Shown piece after piece: positions 16,143 through 26,097 of a stretch of 64,000 nt of DNA. The first letter of the stretch is position 1. Each line of letters begins with the position of its first letter. Both the position numbers and the translations under genes were made by a program. The stretch is from contig JBOEGE010000004.1 in the NCBI GenBank assembly GCA_050633265.1, forward strand, positions 372,001 to 436,000. Direction: 5' to 3'. Origin of the DNA: JBLHZY01 sp050633265. Lineage in GTDB: Bacteria > Pseudomonadota > Alphaproteobacteria > Rhodobacterales > Rhodobacteraceae. The notes beneath the pieces are model-generated. The model was not told the origin of the DNA. It was given only the letters and a program-made list of their open reading frames with translations, and did not search any database.

Positions 16143-19100
16143 GTGCTTATTTTTTCCGTTGATTCGTTTTGGTTTGATCTATTCCCAAAATTGCGCCGCC
16201 GCGCATTTGGTGCTCTGGCGACGACATCCCTCGTTGCGCTTGGAGGTCTGGCGCTGCCAAGCGCTGGTTTTGCCGCAGATTTGACCTGGGACGGTGTTGG
16301 CGCGAGCGATTGGGATACCAATGCGGGTAATAATGTTTGGAATGATGGCGGTGGGGCCGCAAGTTTCTCAAATGGAGACACTGTCACATTCGCAGGCGCC
16401 CAGCTCAATGTTCCGGTTGTCGGTACGGTAGAGCCTGGATCCATTTCATTTTCTGCTGATGGTTATGTCATCACCGGCGGGATTATTTCCGACGCATCCG
16501 GTTCACCAGTAATCATCACGACAAATGCTGGGCAAACTGCACAAATCGACTCCGAGCTTGACGGCGTGTTTTCATATGCGGGCGCGGGGACATTGAATTT
16601 GGGTGGTGTTTCGCCAAATTTAAGCGCGCTTGCGGTAAGCGGTGGGACAGTTGCGAATTCGGGGACGATTGGCGGGACGGTCACAAACACCGGGACCTTT
16701 AGCAACAGCGGTATCGTTGCTGGCGTTATCAACAATTCTGGCGGAACATTTAGCAGCACGCTCACTGTCGGCGATGGCGGCGTTGTCGATACCGACGGGA
16801 CGGTCACCCTTGAGGGGACGGTTGGCACTGCGGGGGTTAGCACAGACGGCGGGGATATTACGATTTCAGCTGGCGGGCTTGTGACGACTGGCGCGTTGGG
16901 TGTTACGGGCAGTGCTGCAAATGGTGCGGCGAGCGCGCTTTTGACTGGCGATCTGACCGCCACAGCGATCACCGCTTCGGGCGATTTTGCCGGCGGCAAT
17001 CTTGGTACAGTGACGATAAATTCTACGGCCTCTGTAACCGATACGACAATCTCATCGGGCGGCGTTATCAGCCTTGATGGCACATTGACCTCGACCAATG
17101 CGATCAGTGTTCAGAACGAGGGCGTTTTGAATGTTTTGACCAATGGGATCGTCACAAACGCCATTGATATCACTGCTGGCGGCGAGGCGAATTTTGCCAA
17201 TAGTGCTGGCAGTGTTGGCGGCAATATCACCAATACCAGTGGCACTGTGAATGTGACGGCAGCTTTGACGGCTGCGGGCGATTTTACGACCACAGGTTCG
17301 GCCGGTGGCCCGGCGGTTGCGAATGTTGGGGCCAATCTGGGGCTTGCGACGGGGACTTTGATCCTTGGCGGTACGGATGCGGTTAATACGGGCAGCGTCT
17401 TGATCACAGCAGGCACAACAAGCGTTGCAGCGGTTGATCTGAATGCATTTGGCGTTCTGTCTGTTGGCGGCGCGATGAGCAGTCTCGCCACGATTGATGT
17501 TGAGGAAAATGCAACGCTTTCGGTCACAGGGACGCTTACATCCGATGTGACGGTTAGCGGCGGAACGCTCACCTCAACCGGGACGATCACCGGCAATGTT
17601 GCGGATACGAATGGTTTGACGAGCCTTGCGGGCACGGTCACGAATGGCGTCTCAACGCTTGGCGGCGCCGTGACGGTTGAGGCTGGCGGGCTTACGGTTT
17701 CGGGGGGCGATTTCAGCGTAACTGGTGACGGGGCCAATGGCGCGGCAACGGCGGCGATCAATGGCAATCTCGGGATCACTACGGGCGATCTGATTGTTGG
17801 CGGCTCGGATGCGGTAAATACCGGCACTGTGACGATTGCAGATACAATGGCCGTTACCGCCACAGATGTTGTTCTGAATGGCTTTGGCACGATCAACGTG
17901 AATGGGTCGCTTACAAGCGGCACAGACATCAATGTTCAGGCCAATGCCGCGATGGATGTCGCGAATACGGGTTCGGTGAGCGGCAATGTTATTGTGGATG
18001 CGGATGGTACATTTGCTTCGGCGGGTGCGCTTGCGAATGATCTGACAATCAACACAGCAAATGCCGTTGCGCTTACGGGTAGCGTTGGTGGCGATTTGGG
18101 CGTGAACCTTGGCACGACCAATGTCGATGGTGATTTGGCGGTTACAGGCGGGGTTACTGTATTCGGGGATGCGGTGAGCGAAGCTGTGCTTAATGTTCAG
18201 TCTGGGACGCCGATTGATAATAACATTCTTACTGCGGCAACTGTGGTCAATACGGGCCTCATCAATGTTGAGGTGGATGCTGCGTTGAATTCGACTGCGG
18301 CGGTTGAGAACAACCAATTCGGCACCATTACAAACGCGGGCACGATCAACAATATCAACAACAATGCTGATGCCAATCTATCTTCAACGGGTGCGATCAC
18401 GGGCACGTTGGTAAACGCAGGCACAGCCGATTTCAGCGGCCTCAATGCCAGTGCAGGGACAATCACCAATAGCGGCGATCTGAATGTTGCGGTGAATTCA
18501 AATCTTACGGTCACAAATCCGATTGTGAACACAGGCACGATCGCCAACCTAAGCACCATCACCGGCGACATCACCAATAATGCAGGCGGCATTGTTGGCT
18601 CTTCTGTCGAAATCACCGGCACGTTGAACAACACAACCGGAACCTCTGTTGCCAATCTTGGCGGCAATGTTGGCGCGATTGTGAATGATGGCTCTGTTGT
18701 TCTGACAGATGATCTAACGGTTGCGGGCAACTTTGATAACAACGCAACCTTGACGATGGGCGCCAATGATCTTTCCGTCGATACAATGACGAATGATCAA
18801 GCCATTACTGTGACAGCTGGTCAAACGCTTTCGGTAACCACTTCGCTGGATAACGAAGCGGGCGGCACGATCACCGTTGACGGCATAATTGATGGCCCGC
18901 TGACCAATAGCACAGGAACGTCAGTTGTTAATCTCACGGGCGCAGGGAGCAGCATCACAGGCGCGGTTGATAACACAGGGACAATCGGCCTTGCTGGCGG
19001 CGCGCTTGGCGGCCTACCCGGCGGCACGGTTCAGAACAATCTGACCGGTATTATCAATGCCACAGGCGGGAATTTTGGCGGCAATGTTACCAATGACGGT

Positions 19101-22100
19101 ACCGTCAATCTAATGGCTGATACCAATGCTTTGGGCGATTTCACCAACAATCTTTCACTCACGTCTAACGGCGCTTGGACGTTTGACGTTACGGGGACGT
19201 TTACCAACAATGGTGTAATTACGTCCAGTTCGGGCGAGCTTACCATTTCGGCCAACCTGATTACGCTTTCGGCAACCTCGTCTGTTGTCGGGGCTGGCTC
19301 GGTTACCTTCCTTGGCGATGTCTTGAACCTCGGCTCGGTGACCTATAGCGCCCCAGATACCCTGACCGGTAATTATACCAACGGCATCACAGGTACGACG
19401 GATGTGAATGCGGCCGTTGATGCGGATGGCAACGATATCACCAACCATGGCGATTATGATGTGAATGCTGGCGGCTCGCTTGCCAATGTCGGCACTTTGA
19501 CCAATCAAACCATTCTCCCTGCGAGTGCGACCTTCGATATCGCAGGGGGCGCGACTGTTGATACGCAAACGATTGTGAACACCGGCACGTTGAGCACAAT
19601 GACAGTCTTGGGCGGGCTGACATCGGCCACGACCCTGACCAATACTTTGGGCGCGACATTGGCCAACAGCGGCTCTGTTAGCGCAGTTGAAGTGATCAAT
19701 ACCGATGGTGGTGTTATCACCAACTCTGGCTCAATCACCGGCGTGGGCGGGGCGACGGGGATCGTTACCAATACTTCCAGCAGCATCGACAATTCGGGGA
19801 CGCTCACAGCCGATGTGACCAGCACAGGCACAGCCCTTTTGGCCAGCAGCATCACAAACACCGGAACGATCACGGGCGATGTCTCTACGGATGCGTTCAC
19901 AACGCTTAGCTCATCTTTGATGATTGATGGGGATCTGGCCGCAGGCGGGGCAACGACCATTCAAGGCAATGTGACTGGGGATGTCACCAATACAGCGACG
20001 AATGCGCTGGGCAGTTTTACCCTCACAGATGATCTCACCGTTGGGGGGAATTTCGATAACAGCGGCGAAGTGATCGCCAATGCGGGCAGTCTTAGCGTTG
20101 CGACTTTGACCAACAATGGCGCAGGCGTGATTGGCATTGGTGCGGGCGAAAGCCTGAGCCTTACCGGCGCGACAACCTTCAACAGCGCAGGCTCCATCAC
20201 CAACGCAGGAACGATCAATTCCTCTGTGGTGAACCAGGTCGGCGGTATGCTGACATCGACTGGCGTGATCGACGGTTCGGTGACAAACAACAATGCGTTC
20301 CTTGCTGAAAACAGCGTGACGGGCAATCTGATCAATGACGCAGGAACAACGACTGTGACAGGTGCTTTGCTTGTTGGTGGTGATGTGACTGTTGGCAGCG
20401 CGCCGGGAACCGTGGCGACAGTGAATGTCTCTGGTGGCAATCTCACGGCGGTGAATCTGAGCAATACAACGGCGGATGCGACAACAGAGGTCACAGCGCC
20501 GCATGTTGTTGCTTTGAGCGGCGCCTTGAGCAACGCAGGCACCTATACCAACAACGGCACAACAACTGTAACGGGTGCGATCGGCAACACGAGCCTGATC
20601 ACCAATGACGGGACGATGAGCGCAGCAAGCCTCACGACTTCGGGGCAATTGAACACCTCTGATAGCCTTACCGTTTCTGGCGTTGTGGCAAACACTGGCA
20701 CATTGTCCAACACGGGCACGCTGACCGCGACAACTGTGACCAGCACGAATGCGCTCTCGAGCACCAACACTTTAAACGCGGATGTTCAGACCTCTGGCAC
20801 GATGACATTGGCCGGGGCGATGACCGGCGATTTGAGCGCGACAGCTGGCAGCGTGAATGCACAAGGGACCTTGACCGGGGCGTTGAATTCGACCGGCGGG
20901 ACAGTAACACTTGATGGCGATCTTGCGGTGAGCCAAGCGGTTAGCAGTACGGCGGATGTAACGATCATCGGCGGGAGCCTCTCAGCGCTTACGTTTGATG
21001 CTTCGGGAACAACGCAAGTTGGCGCGCTGCGCTCTTTGACCGCCAATACGATCAACAACAATGCCGGCGGCAGTTTGACAGCAAATGGCGGCCTCTTGGG
21101 CAATGTAAACAACGCAACGGGCGCAACCCTGACCTCCAACAGCAATATTTCCGGCGCGCTCAGCAACATGGCCGAAGCCAATGTTGGCGGGACGGTTGGC
21201 GGCCCGGTGAATTCCTCGGCGGGTGTGTTTAACTTGGTTGGCGATCTGGCTGTTGGCGCTGCATTCGCCAATGGAGGCGAGCTGAACATCGGTGTGGGCG
21301 AAACTTTGACCGCAACGAATTTGGTCAATACAGGTGTTATCAATAACGATGGTGATCTGACGGCCAGCTTGGTGAATTCCGGCACTTACACAGCAACATC
21401 CCTTGCCGCAGCGAGTTTTGCCGCGGGTGAAACCGTTACAAACACAGGAACAATCCTTTCCAGAGAGTCGCTCACTTTTGGCGGCGGGTTAAACACGGTT
21501 GCCGGGCAAACAAGCACCGTCTCCGTTGCTTCAGATATTGGGGCGCCGGGCACAGGCCCTGCGGACACTTATCCTCACGCTGAAACGATCAACATCACAG
21601 GCGGGCTTAGCGGCAATCATCGCTTTATCCTGGATCTGGATTTGACCGAAGTTATCCCATCTGGCGGCGCAGATCACGCCGATAGCGTGATCGTGAGCGG
21701 CGGGCCGGTGACCGGCAATATCATCCTGCAATTCAACTTGCCGACGAGTGGTTTTGGCCCGCAACAAAACGACATCCCAGTCTTCGTTGTTGATGCTGGG
21801 CAGGCCAATGCCTTTACCTACAGCTCGGCCGGTTTGCCGCAGGTGTCTGAATCGGTGATCTATACGCTGTCGCAGCCCGTGGCGAATGGCGACATCTTCG
21901 TTGTGGATCAGGTGAACCCAGCGATTGGCGGGCTTGCGGGCAATGTGATTTTGACCCAGTCGTTGATTGGTGCGGTGATCAACCGCCCCTCAAGCCCCTT
22001 TGTAACCGGGCTTGCCTATGAGGATGTTGATCCTTGTGGTCCGGGTGCTTGGGCGCGTGTGCTTGGTGGTGGTGCCAAGGTCAGTGGCAGTACGTCGAAT

Positions 22101-22991
22101 GGCGTAAGCGATGTGGCCAGTGAGCTTTCATCGAATTTCTACGGCATGCAGGTGGGCGGCGACTTCGCTTGTTTCCGCGGCCTTACAGGCGGTTGGGATT
22201 TCTCGGCGGGGGCGATTTTGGGGGTCAACAAGGGCTCGTCTTATCAGCCGGTGCGCGCCATTGATCCAAACGATGCCACTGTTCTAAGCCCGCTGATCAC
22301 TTCGGATACGCGCGGCAACTTTAATCAGGTTTATGGCGGCATTTACGGAACGGCGGCCAAGGGCCCCTTTGCCTTTGACCTTCAGTATCGTTTTGAGAAA
22401 ACCAACTTTCAGATCAACAACGAGCCGCGCACAGGCTGGGTTGGTCTTGGGCTGAATAACGAGAAATATACCTCGACCGCGAGCACGATCTCGGGCGCTG
22501 TAAGCTATGCGCGTGCAATTGGGGAAACGGGCGTTACGGTTGTTCCAACGGCGGGCTTCGCCTATTCGCGGATCAAAACGGATCGCATCAACTTTACTGG
22601 GATCGACGCCGATCCTGATGTCGATGCAACGCTTGATATTGCCGATACCTATAGCGCCTTTGGCTTTATCGGCGCGAGCTTGTCCAAAACTTCTTATGGG
22701 GATGATGGAACAACGGCGCTCAATCGCTTTGTAACGGCCACGCTCTACAATGATTTCGCCCCTGCAACCCAATCAACTTTTACCGATCCGGGCGGCTCAA
22801 CCGAGACATTGCGCTCAGAGAATTTGGGCGCTTACGGCGAGATTAGCGCAGGGGTGAATTTTGTTAAAATCCTTGATCCGGGCCAAGTTGGCGCGTCCAA
22901 ACAGTTTAATGCATCTATCCGGGGCGATGTTCGCCTGTCGGAATCGGTGAAGAGTTGGGGCCTGACTGCGCAGCTTCGCCTGCAATTCTAA
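16143..22991 (+). CDS. Giant autotransporter adhesin-like protein
   Basis: A 2,282-residue type V secreted protein. It has a signal peptide (KLRRRAFGALATTSLVALGG through SAGFAA, residues about 16-45), then a very long passenger of about 1,900 residues built from Asn/Thr/Gly-rich repeats (NTGT, NSGT, ITGD types), as expected for a beta-helix. The C-terminal beta-barrel runs from about residue 1955 (GLAYEDVDPCGPGAWARV) and ends in LRLQF with the terminal Phe of outer-membrane proteins. Two Cys in the barrel start (DPCGPG and FACFRG) could form a disulfide. The start is GTG at 16143, backed by GGGAG eight bases upstream; no ATG is available. The passenger shows no protease or other catalytic motif, so adhesion or biofilm matrix is the likeliest role. 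Confidence 0.9.
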   Translation: MLIFSVDSFWFDLFPKLRRRAFGALATTSLVALGGLALPSAGFAADLTWDGVGASDWDTNAGNNVWNDGGGAASFSNGDTVTFAGAQLNVPVVGTVEPGSISFSADGYVITGGIISDASGSPVIITTNAGQTAQIDSELDGVFSYAGAGTLNLGGVSPNLSALAVSGGTVANSGTIGGTVTNTGTFSNSGIVAGVINNSGGTFSSTLTVGDGGVVDTDGTVTLEGTVGTAGVSTDGGDITISAGGLVTTGALGVTGSAANGAASALLTGDLTATAITASGDFAGGNLGTVTINSTASVTDTTISSGGVISLDGTLTSTNAISVQNEGVLNVLTNGIVTNAIDITAGGEANFANSAGSVGGNITNTSGTVNVTAALTAAGDFTTTGSAGGPAVANVGANLGLATGTLILGGTDAVNTGSVLITAGTTSVAAVDLNAFGVLSVGGAMSSLATIDVEENATLSVTGTLTSDVTVSGGTLTSTGTITGNVADTNGLTSLAGTVTNGVSTLGGAVTVEAGGLTVSGGDFSVTGDGANGAATAAINGNLGITTGDLIVGGSDAVNTGTVTIADTMAVTATDVVLNGFGTINVNGSLTSGTDINVQANAAMDVANTGSVSGNVIVDADGTFASAGALANDLTINTANAVALTGSVGGDLGVNLGTTNVDGDLAVTGGVTVFGDAVSEAVLNVQSGTPIDNNILTAATVVNTGLINVEVDAALNSTAAVENNQFGTITNAGTINNINNNADANLSSTGAITGTLVNAGTADFSGLNASAGTITNSGDLNVAVNSNLTVTNPIVNTGTIANLSTITGDITNNAGGIVGSSVEITGTLNNTTGTSVANLGGNVGAIVNDGSVVLTDDLTVAGNFDNNATLTMGANDLSVDTMTNDQAITVTAGQTLSVTTSLDNEAGGTITVDGIIDGPLTNSTGTSVVNLTGAGSSITGAVDNTGTIGLAGGALGGLPGGTVQNNLTGIINATGGNFGGNVTNDGTVNLMADTNALGDFTNNLSLTSNGAWTFDVTGTFTNNGVITSSSGELTISANLITLSATSSVVGAGSVTFLGDVLNLGSVTYSAPDTLTGNYTNGITGTTDVNAAVDADGNDITNHGDYDVNAGGSLANVGTLTNQTILPASATFDIAGGATVDTQTIVNTGTLSTMTVLGGLTSATTLTNTLGATLANSGSVSAVEVINTDGGVITNSGSITGVGGATGIVTNTSSSIDNSGTLTADVTSTGTALLASSITNTGTITGDVSTDAFTTLSSSLMIDGDLAAGGATTIQGNVTGDVTNTATNALGSFTLTDDLTVGGNFDNSGEVIANAGSLSVATLTNNGAGVIGIGAGESLSLTGATTFNSAGSITNAGTINSSVVNQVGGMLTSTGVIDGSVTNNNAFLAENSVTGNLINDAGTTTVTGALLVGGDVTVGSAPGTVATVNVSGGNLTAVNLSNTTADATTEVTAPHVVALSGALSNAGTYTNNGTTTVTGAIGNTSLITNDGTMSAASLTTSGQLNTSDSLTVSGVVANTGTLSNTGTLTATTVTSTNALSSTNTLNADVQTSGTMTLAGAMTGDLSATAGSVNAQGTLTGALNSTGGTVTLDGDLAVSQAVSSTADVTIIGGSLSALTFDASGTTQVGALRSLTANTINNNAGGSLTANGGLLGNVNNATGATLTSNSNISGALSNMAEANVGGTVGGPVNSSAGVFNLVGDLAVGAAFANGGELNIGVGETLTATNLVNTGVINNDGDLTASLVNSGTYTATSLAAASFAAGETVTNTGTILSRESLTFGGGLNTVAGQTSTVSVASDIGAPGTGPADTYPHAETINITGGLSGNHRFILDLDLTEVIPSGGADHADSVIVSGGPVTGNIILQFNLPTSGFGPQQNDIPVFVVDAGQANAFTYSSAGLPQVSESVIYTLSQPVANGDIFVVDQVNPAIGGLAGNVILTQSLIGAVINRPSSPFVTGLAYEDVDPCGPGAWARVLGGGAKVSGSTSNGVSDVASELSSNFYGMQVGGDFACFRGLTGGWDFSAGAILGVNKGSSYQPVRAIDPNDATVLSPLITSDTRGNFNQVYGGIYGTAAKGPFAFDLQYRFEKTNFQINNEPRTGWVGLGLNNEKYTSTASTISGAVSYARAIGETGVTVVPTAGFAYSRIKTDRINFTGIDADPDVDATLDIADTYSAFGFIGASLSKTSYGDDGTTALNRFVTATLYNDFAPATQSTFTDPGGSTETLRSENLGAYGEISAGVNFVKILDPGQVGASKQFNASIRGDVRLSESVKSWGLTAQLRLQF

Positions 22992-23005
22992 TCCCCGTGC
23001 TTTAA

Positions 23006-23050
23006 GGGCTAAGGCTTGACCCTGCGCAACGCAGCGATCAAACTTAGCCC
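23006..23050 (+). repeat. Long imperfect hairpin between autotransporter and tssK
   Basis: Three consecutive paired blocks are visible: GGGCTAAG/CTTAGCCC, TTGA/TCAA and CTGCG/CGCAG. They are separated by small internal loops and closed by a CAA loop, 17 pairs over 45 bases. There is no T tract, so it could be a 3' stabiliser, processing site or structured tssK leader. Confidence 0.6.
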
Positions 23051-23068
23051 GCACATCGGATCGACGAT

Positions 23069-23090
23069 GGGGCGCCAATTGCGGCGCCTC
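23069..23090 (+). repeat. Second hairpin in the tssK leader
   Basis: GGGGCGCC pairs with GGCGCCTC (one G-T pair) around a six-base loop. It lies 18 bases after the larger hairpin and 41 bases before the tssK start. Confidence 0.5.
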
Positions 23091-23131
23091 AAGCAAGACC
23101 AAACACAACGCTTTGACGAGATTGGATTGAT

Positions 23132-24463
23132 ATGTCTTTGTTTAGCAAGGTTGCCTGGAAAGAAGGGCTCTTTCTTCAGCCACAGCACCTGCAACAGAGT
23201 GACCGCTATTTTGAAAAGCTGATTGAGGCCCGCACAGGCCTTTTGGCGCCGTATCCATGGGGCATGGCCGAGCTTTCCATTGATCGCGATTTGGCGCAGC
23301 AGGGCCAGATTGGTTTGCGCACGGCGGTTGGGATTATGCCCGATGGCACACCGTTTGATGCGCCCGGAACGGGGCCTTTGCCGCTTCCTGTGGATGTGCC
23401 CGATGATGGGGCGGGGCTTTCGGTTTGGCTGACGCTTCCGAACCTGTCGCAGAATGGGCGCGATGTGGGCGCGGGCAAAGAGGCCGCCACCACGCGCTAT
23501 AATCTGGATGCAGAAACCGTGGCGGATAATGCTTCGGCCAGCCGCGCCGAACAGGTGCTAGAGATCGCGACCCCGCGCCTTGAGCTTGATCTGCGCAAAT
23601 CGCCAAAGCCGGGCTATCAATGCTTGTGTATCGCGCGGATCAATGAGGTTCGTGATGGGGTCGTTTCCTTTGACGAGACAACCCCGCCACCTGCGCTGAT
23701 CGTCGCCGTTCATCCCGCGATTGAAGGCTACCTCAGCCGCGTGATTGGCTGGGTCGAGGCCAAGCTTGAGAACCTCGCGCGCTTTGCGGCGGATCCCTCA
23801 TCGGGCGGTGGGATGCAGGCCACGGATTATCTGATGCTGATGACGTTGAACCGCGAAATCACTGTGCTGCGCCATCTGCGCAACGGTGCAAAAGTGCATC
23901 CAGAGCGGCTCTATACGCGGCTGATCGGGCTTGCGGGCGAGCTTTCCACATTTGACAACGGCAAGCGGATGGCGCCGGAATACAAGCCCTATGATCACGC
24001 GGATCCCAAGGCGAGCTTCACGCCCGTTGTACAGGATATTCAAACGCTTCTGTCGCGCGATGTTGGGCGGGCAACCCGGCTTGATCTGCGCCAAGTGCGC
24101 CAGAATTCCTATCTGGCCGAAGTGGCCGATCGCAATCTCTTCCGCGAGGCGACCTTTATCATCGAGGTGGAATCTTCCAAGCCGCTCACTCAAGTGCAGC
24201 AGCAATTCCCCGAGTTGGTCAAACTTGGCCCCAATACGCGCATGTCAGAGATTGTGAAAAACAACCTGCCGGGCATCAGCCTTGTGCATCTGCCCAACCC
24301 GCCGCGCCAAATCCGGGTTGTCGCTTCGAATGTGTATTTCCTGCTTGAGAAGAAAACCCCGCTTTGGCAGGAATTCTCAACCGCGCCTGCGATTGGGATG
24401 CATTTTGCGGGCGATTGGCCGGATCTAAAACTTGAACTTTGGGCGATACCGGAGAAACGGTGA
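23132..24463 (+). CDS. tssK: T6SS baseplate protein TssK
   Basis: TssK links the baseplate wedge to the TssLM membrane complex of the type VI machine. The 443-residue protein has the full family length and the diagnostic N-terminus VAWKEGLFLQPQHLQQSDRYFE, plus the C-terminal FHFAGDWPD-like segment (MHFAGDWPDLKLELWAIPE). It is the first gene of the plus-strand block tssK-tssL-tssM-tagF-pppA-ppkA, and its stop overlaps the tssL start. The ribosome binding site is weak, and two RNA hairpins lie in the 140-base leader. Confidence 0.95.
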   Translation: MSLFSKVAWKEGLFLQPQHLQQSDRYFEKLIEARTGLLAPYPWGMAELSIDRDLAQQGQIGLRTAVGIMPDGTPFDAPGTGPLPLPVDVPDDGAGLSVWLTLPNLSQNGRDVGAGKEAATTRYNLDAETVADNASASRAEQVLEIATPRLELDLRKSPKPGYQCLCIARINEVRDGVVSFDETTPPPALIVAVHPAIEGYLSRVIGWVEAKLENLARFAADPSSGGGMQATDYLMLMTLNREITVLRHLRNGAKVHPERLYTRLIGLAGELSTFDNGKRMAPEYKPYDHADPKASFTPVVQDIQTLLSRDVGRATRLDLRQVRQNSYLAEVADRNLFREATFIIEVESSKPLTQVQQQFPELVKLGPNTRMSEIVKNNLPGISLVHLPNPPRQIRVVASNVYFLLEKKTPLWQEFSTAPAIGMHFAGDWPDLKLELWAIPEKR

Positions 24464-26097
24464 TGAGCGACGATGACCGCGACAAGACCGTTTTTGGCGG
24501 GCCTCTTCCGGGGGCCAAACCGGGCGGCGGCGCGCCGTTTTCTGGCCAGCCTGCGCCTACGCGGCCAACCCCTGCGCCTGATGCTGATCGCACTGTCATT
24601 GGCGGCGCTTTGCCGACACCGCCGCCGAGCGGCCCTGCGCGGGTAGCGCCTTCGCAATATCCGCCGGTTGATCCGGGTGGTTTTCAGCCATCTGCCCCTT
24701 CGGGCGATACATGGCTTGGCGGGCCTTTGCCGCAGCATCCGCCGGCCACTCCGCAGAACCAATACAGCTCTATCGGCCAAGGGCCGGGCACGCAGCAACA
24801 AGGGTTTTTCCCCGAAGTGCCGTCAAACAATCCTGCGCCGCAAGCGCCTGTTGCAGGGCCGAAAATTTCGCTTGCGGATGCGCTGCGCAGCACAGGTCTT
24901 GGCAAGGGCGCATCATCCAATCCACTGATCGCCGCCGCGGCGAATTTGCTGATCCTGTTTGGGCGGTTGCGCACTGGCATGGTCGAGATGGATGCTGTTC
25001 CTTTGATGGATCACGTGACCCGCGAGATTGAGGCATTTGAACGCAATGCGCAGGCCGCCGGAATTGATCCGATGGAGGTCCAGGTTGGCAAATACGCGAT
25101 TTGCGGCACGGCCGATGACATCGTTCAAAACCTGCCCGGTGCGGATCGCGGCGTTTGGATTCAATATTCTATGGTCGCGCGGTTTTTTCAAAAGCGCGAT
25201 TCTGGCGTTGGGTTTTTCCAAGAGGCCGAGAAGGCCATGCAGGCCCCTGCACAGCGGTATAATCTGCTTGAGCTGATGCTTGTTTGCCTCTCGCTTGGCT
25301 TTGAGGGGCAGTATCGCACGCTGCCAAATGGGGCGGTCGAATTGGCCCGTATCCGCGCGGCGATCTATGAAAGCCTGCGCCGGGTAAAGCCGCGCCCGGA
25401 TGAGGATATCTCGGTTCATTGGGAAGCGGTTCCCATGGGCGGGCGGCGCAAATTTGGGGCAACCCCGCTTTGGATGATTGCCTCGATTGCCATGGTGATG
25501 CTTGTCGCTGCTTTTGCGACCTTCTCAACCTTGATTTCGCGCGATGGGGCGCGGGTTGTGACAACGCTAAATACGCTGCACCCCAATGATGTTAAAATCA
25601 ATCTCGAACGCTCGTCCTTGGCGCGCGCCTTTGTGGCCCAGCATGACAGCGCGCAGATAGATCGGATCCGCGATGCCTTGCGTGAAGAGATCGCTGCGGG
25701 CTCTGTTGAGGTTGGTGAAAAGGGCCAGTTTATCTTTGTACGTGTGGGCAATTTGCTGCTGTTTGATAGCGGCAAAAGCACTGTCAAAAAGGCCTTTGCG
25801 CCGCTGGCTGGCCGCCTTGCCGAGACGCTGAACAATGAAGAAGGCCCGGTGCGGGTGATTGGCTTTAGTGATTCCATTCCGCTTTCGGGCCGGGGCCGTT
25901 ACAAGACCAATTATGATCTCTCGCTGGCGCGTTCGACATCCGTTGCGGATGTGATCAAAGAGAGCCTCAATGACCCGGAACGTATCGCGGTTGAGGGCAA
26001 GGGCGAGGCCGATCCGATAGGCGATAATGCAACGGCCGAAGGGCGCGCGCTGAACCGGCGCGTTGAGATTATGATTGCCCGGGAGGGGACGTTTTGA
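24463..26097 (+). CDS. tssL: T6SS membrane protein TssL with OmpA-type peptidoglycan-binding domain
   Basis: TssL is an inner-membrane anchor of the T6SS. The 544-residue protein has four parts: a Pro/Gly-rich cytoplasmic N-terminus of about 140 residues, a DotU-like domain (about 150-310), a membrane segment (about 335-357) and an OmpA-like domain (about 425-540, with LLLFDSGKSTV and NRRVEIMI) that binds peptidoglycan. This is the long, evolved form. The N-terminus carries three related motifs, DKTVFGGPLP (Thr9), DRTVIGGALP (Thr44) and DTWLGGPLP (Thr83). They resemble a phosphorylation and FHA-docking site; in Agrobacterium, PpkA phosphorylates TssL near its N-terminus. I chose the ATG at 24463 for its GGAGA site and overlap with the tssK stop. 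Confidence 0.95.
   Translation: MSDDDRDKTVFGGPLPGAKPGGGAPFSGQPAPTRPTPAPDADRTVIGGALPTPPPSGPARVAPSQYPPVDPGGFQPSAPSGDTWLGGPLPQHPPATPQNQYSSIGQGPGTQQQGFFPEVPSNNPAPQAPVAGPKISLADALRSTGLGKGASSNPLIAAAANLLILFGRLRTGMVEMDAVPLMDHVTREIEAFERNAQAAGIDPMEVQVGKYAICGTADDIVQNLPGADRGVWIQYSMVARFFQKRDSGVGFFQEAEKAMQAPAQRYNLLELMLVCLSLGFEGQYRTLPNGAVELARIRAAIYESLRRVKPRPDEDISVHWEAVPMGGRRKFGATPLWMIASIAMVMLVAAFATFSTLISRDGARVVTTLNTLHPNDVKINLERSSLARAFVAQHDSAQIDRIRDALREEIAAGSVEVGEKGQFIFVRVGNLLLFDSGKSTVKKAFAPLAGRLAETLNNEEGPVRVIGFSDSIPLSGRGRYKTNYDLSLARSTSVADVIKESLNDPERIAVEGKGEADPIGDNATAEGRALNRRVEIMIAREGTF

Noticed and set aside
17111..17932. Long minus-strand frames opposite the autotransporter (also 16463-17098 and 19961-20542)
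   Set aside because: They mirror the low-complexity Thr/Gly/Asn repeats of the passenger and encode Val/Pro/Ser-rich sequence with no recognisable fold.
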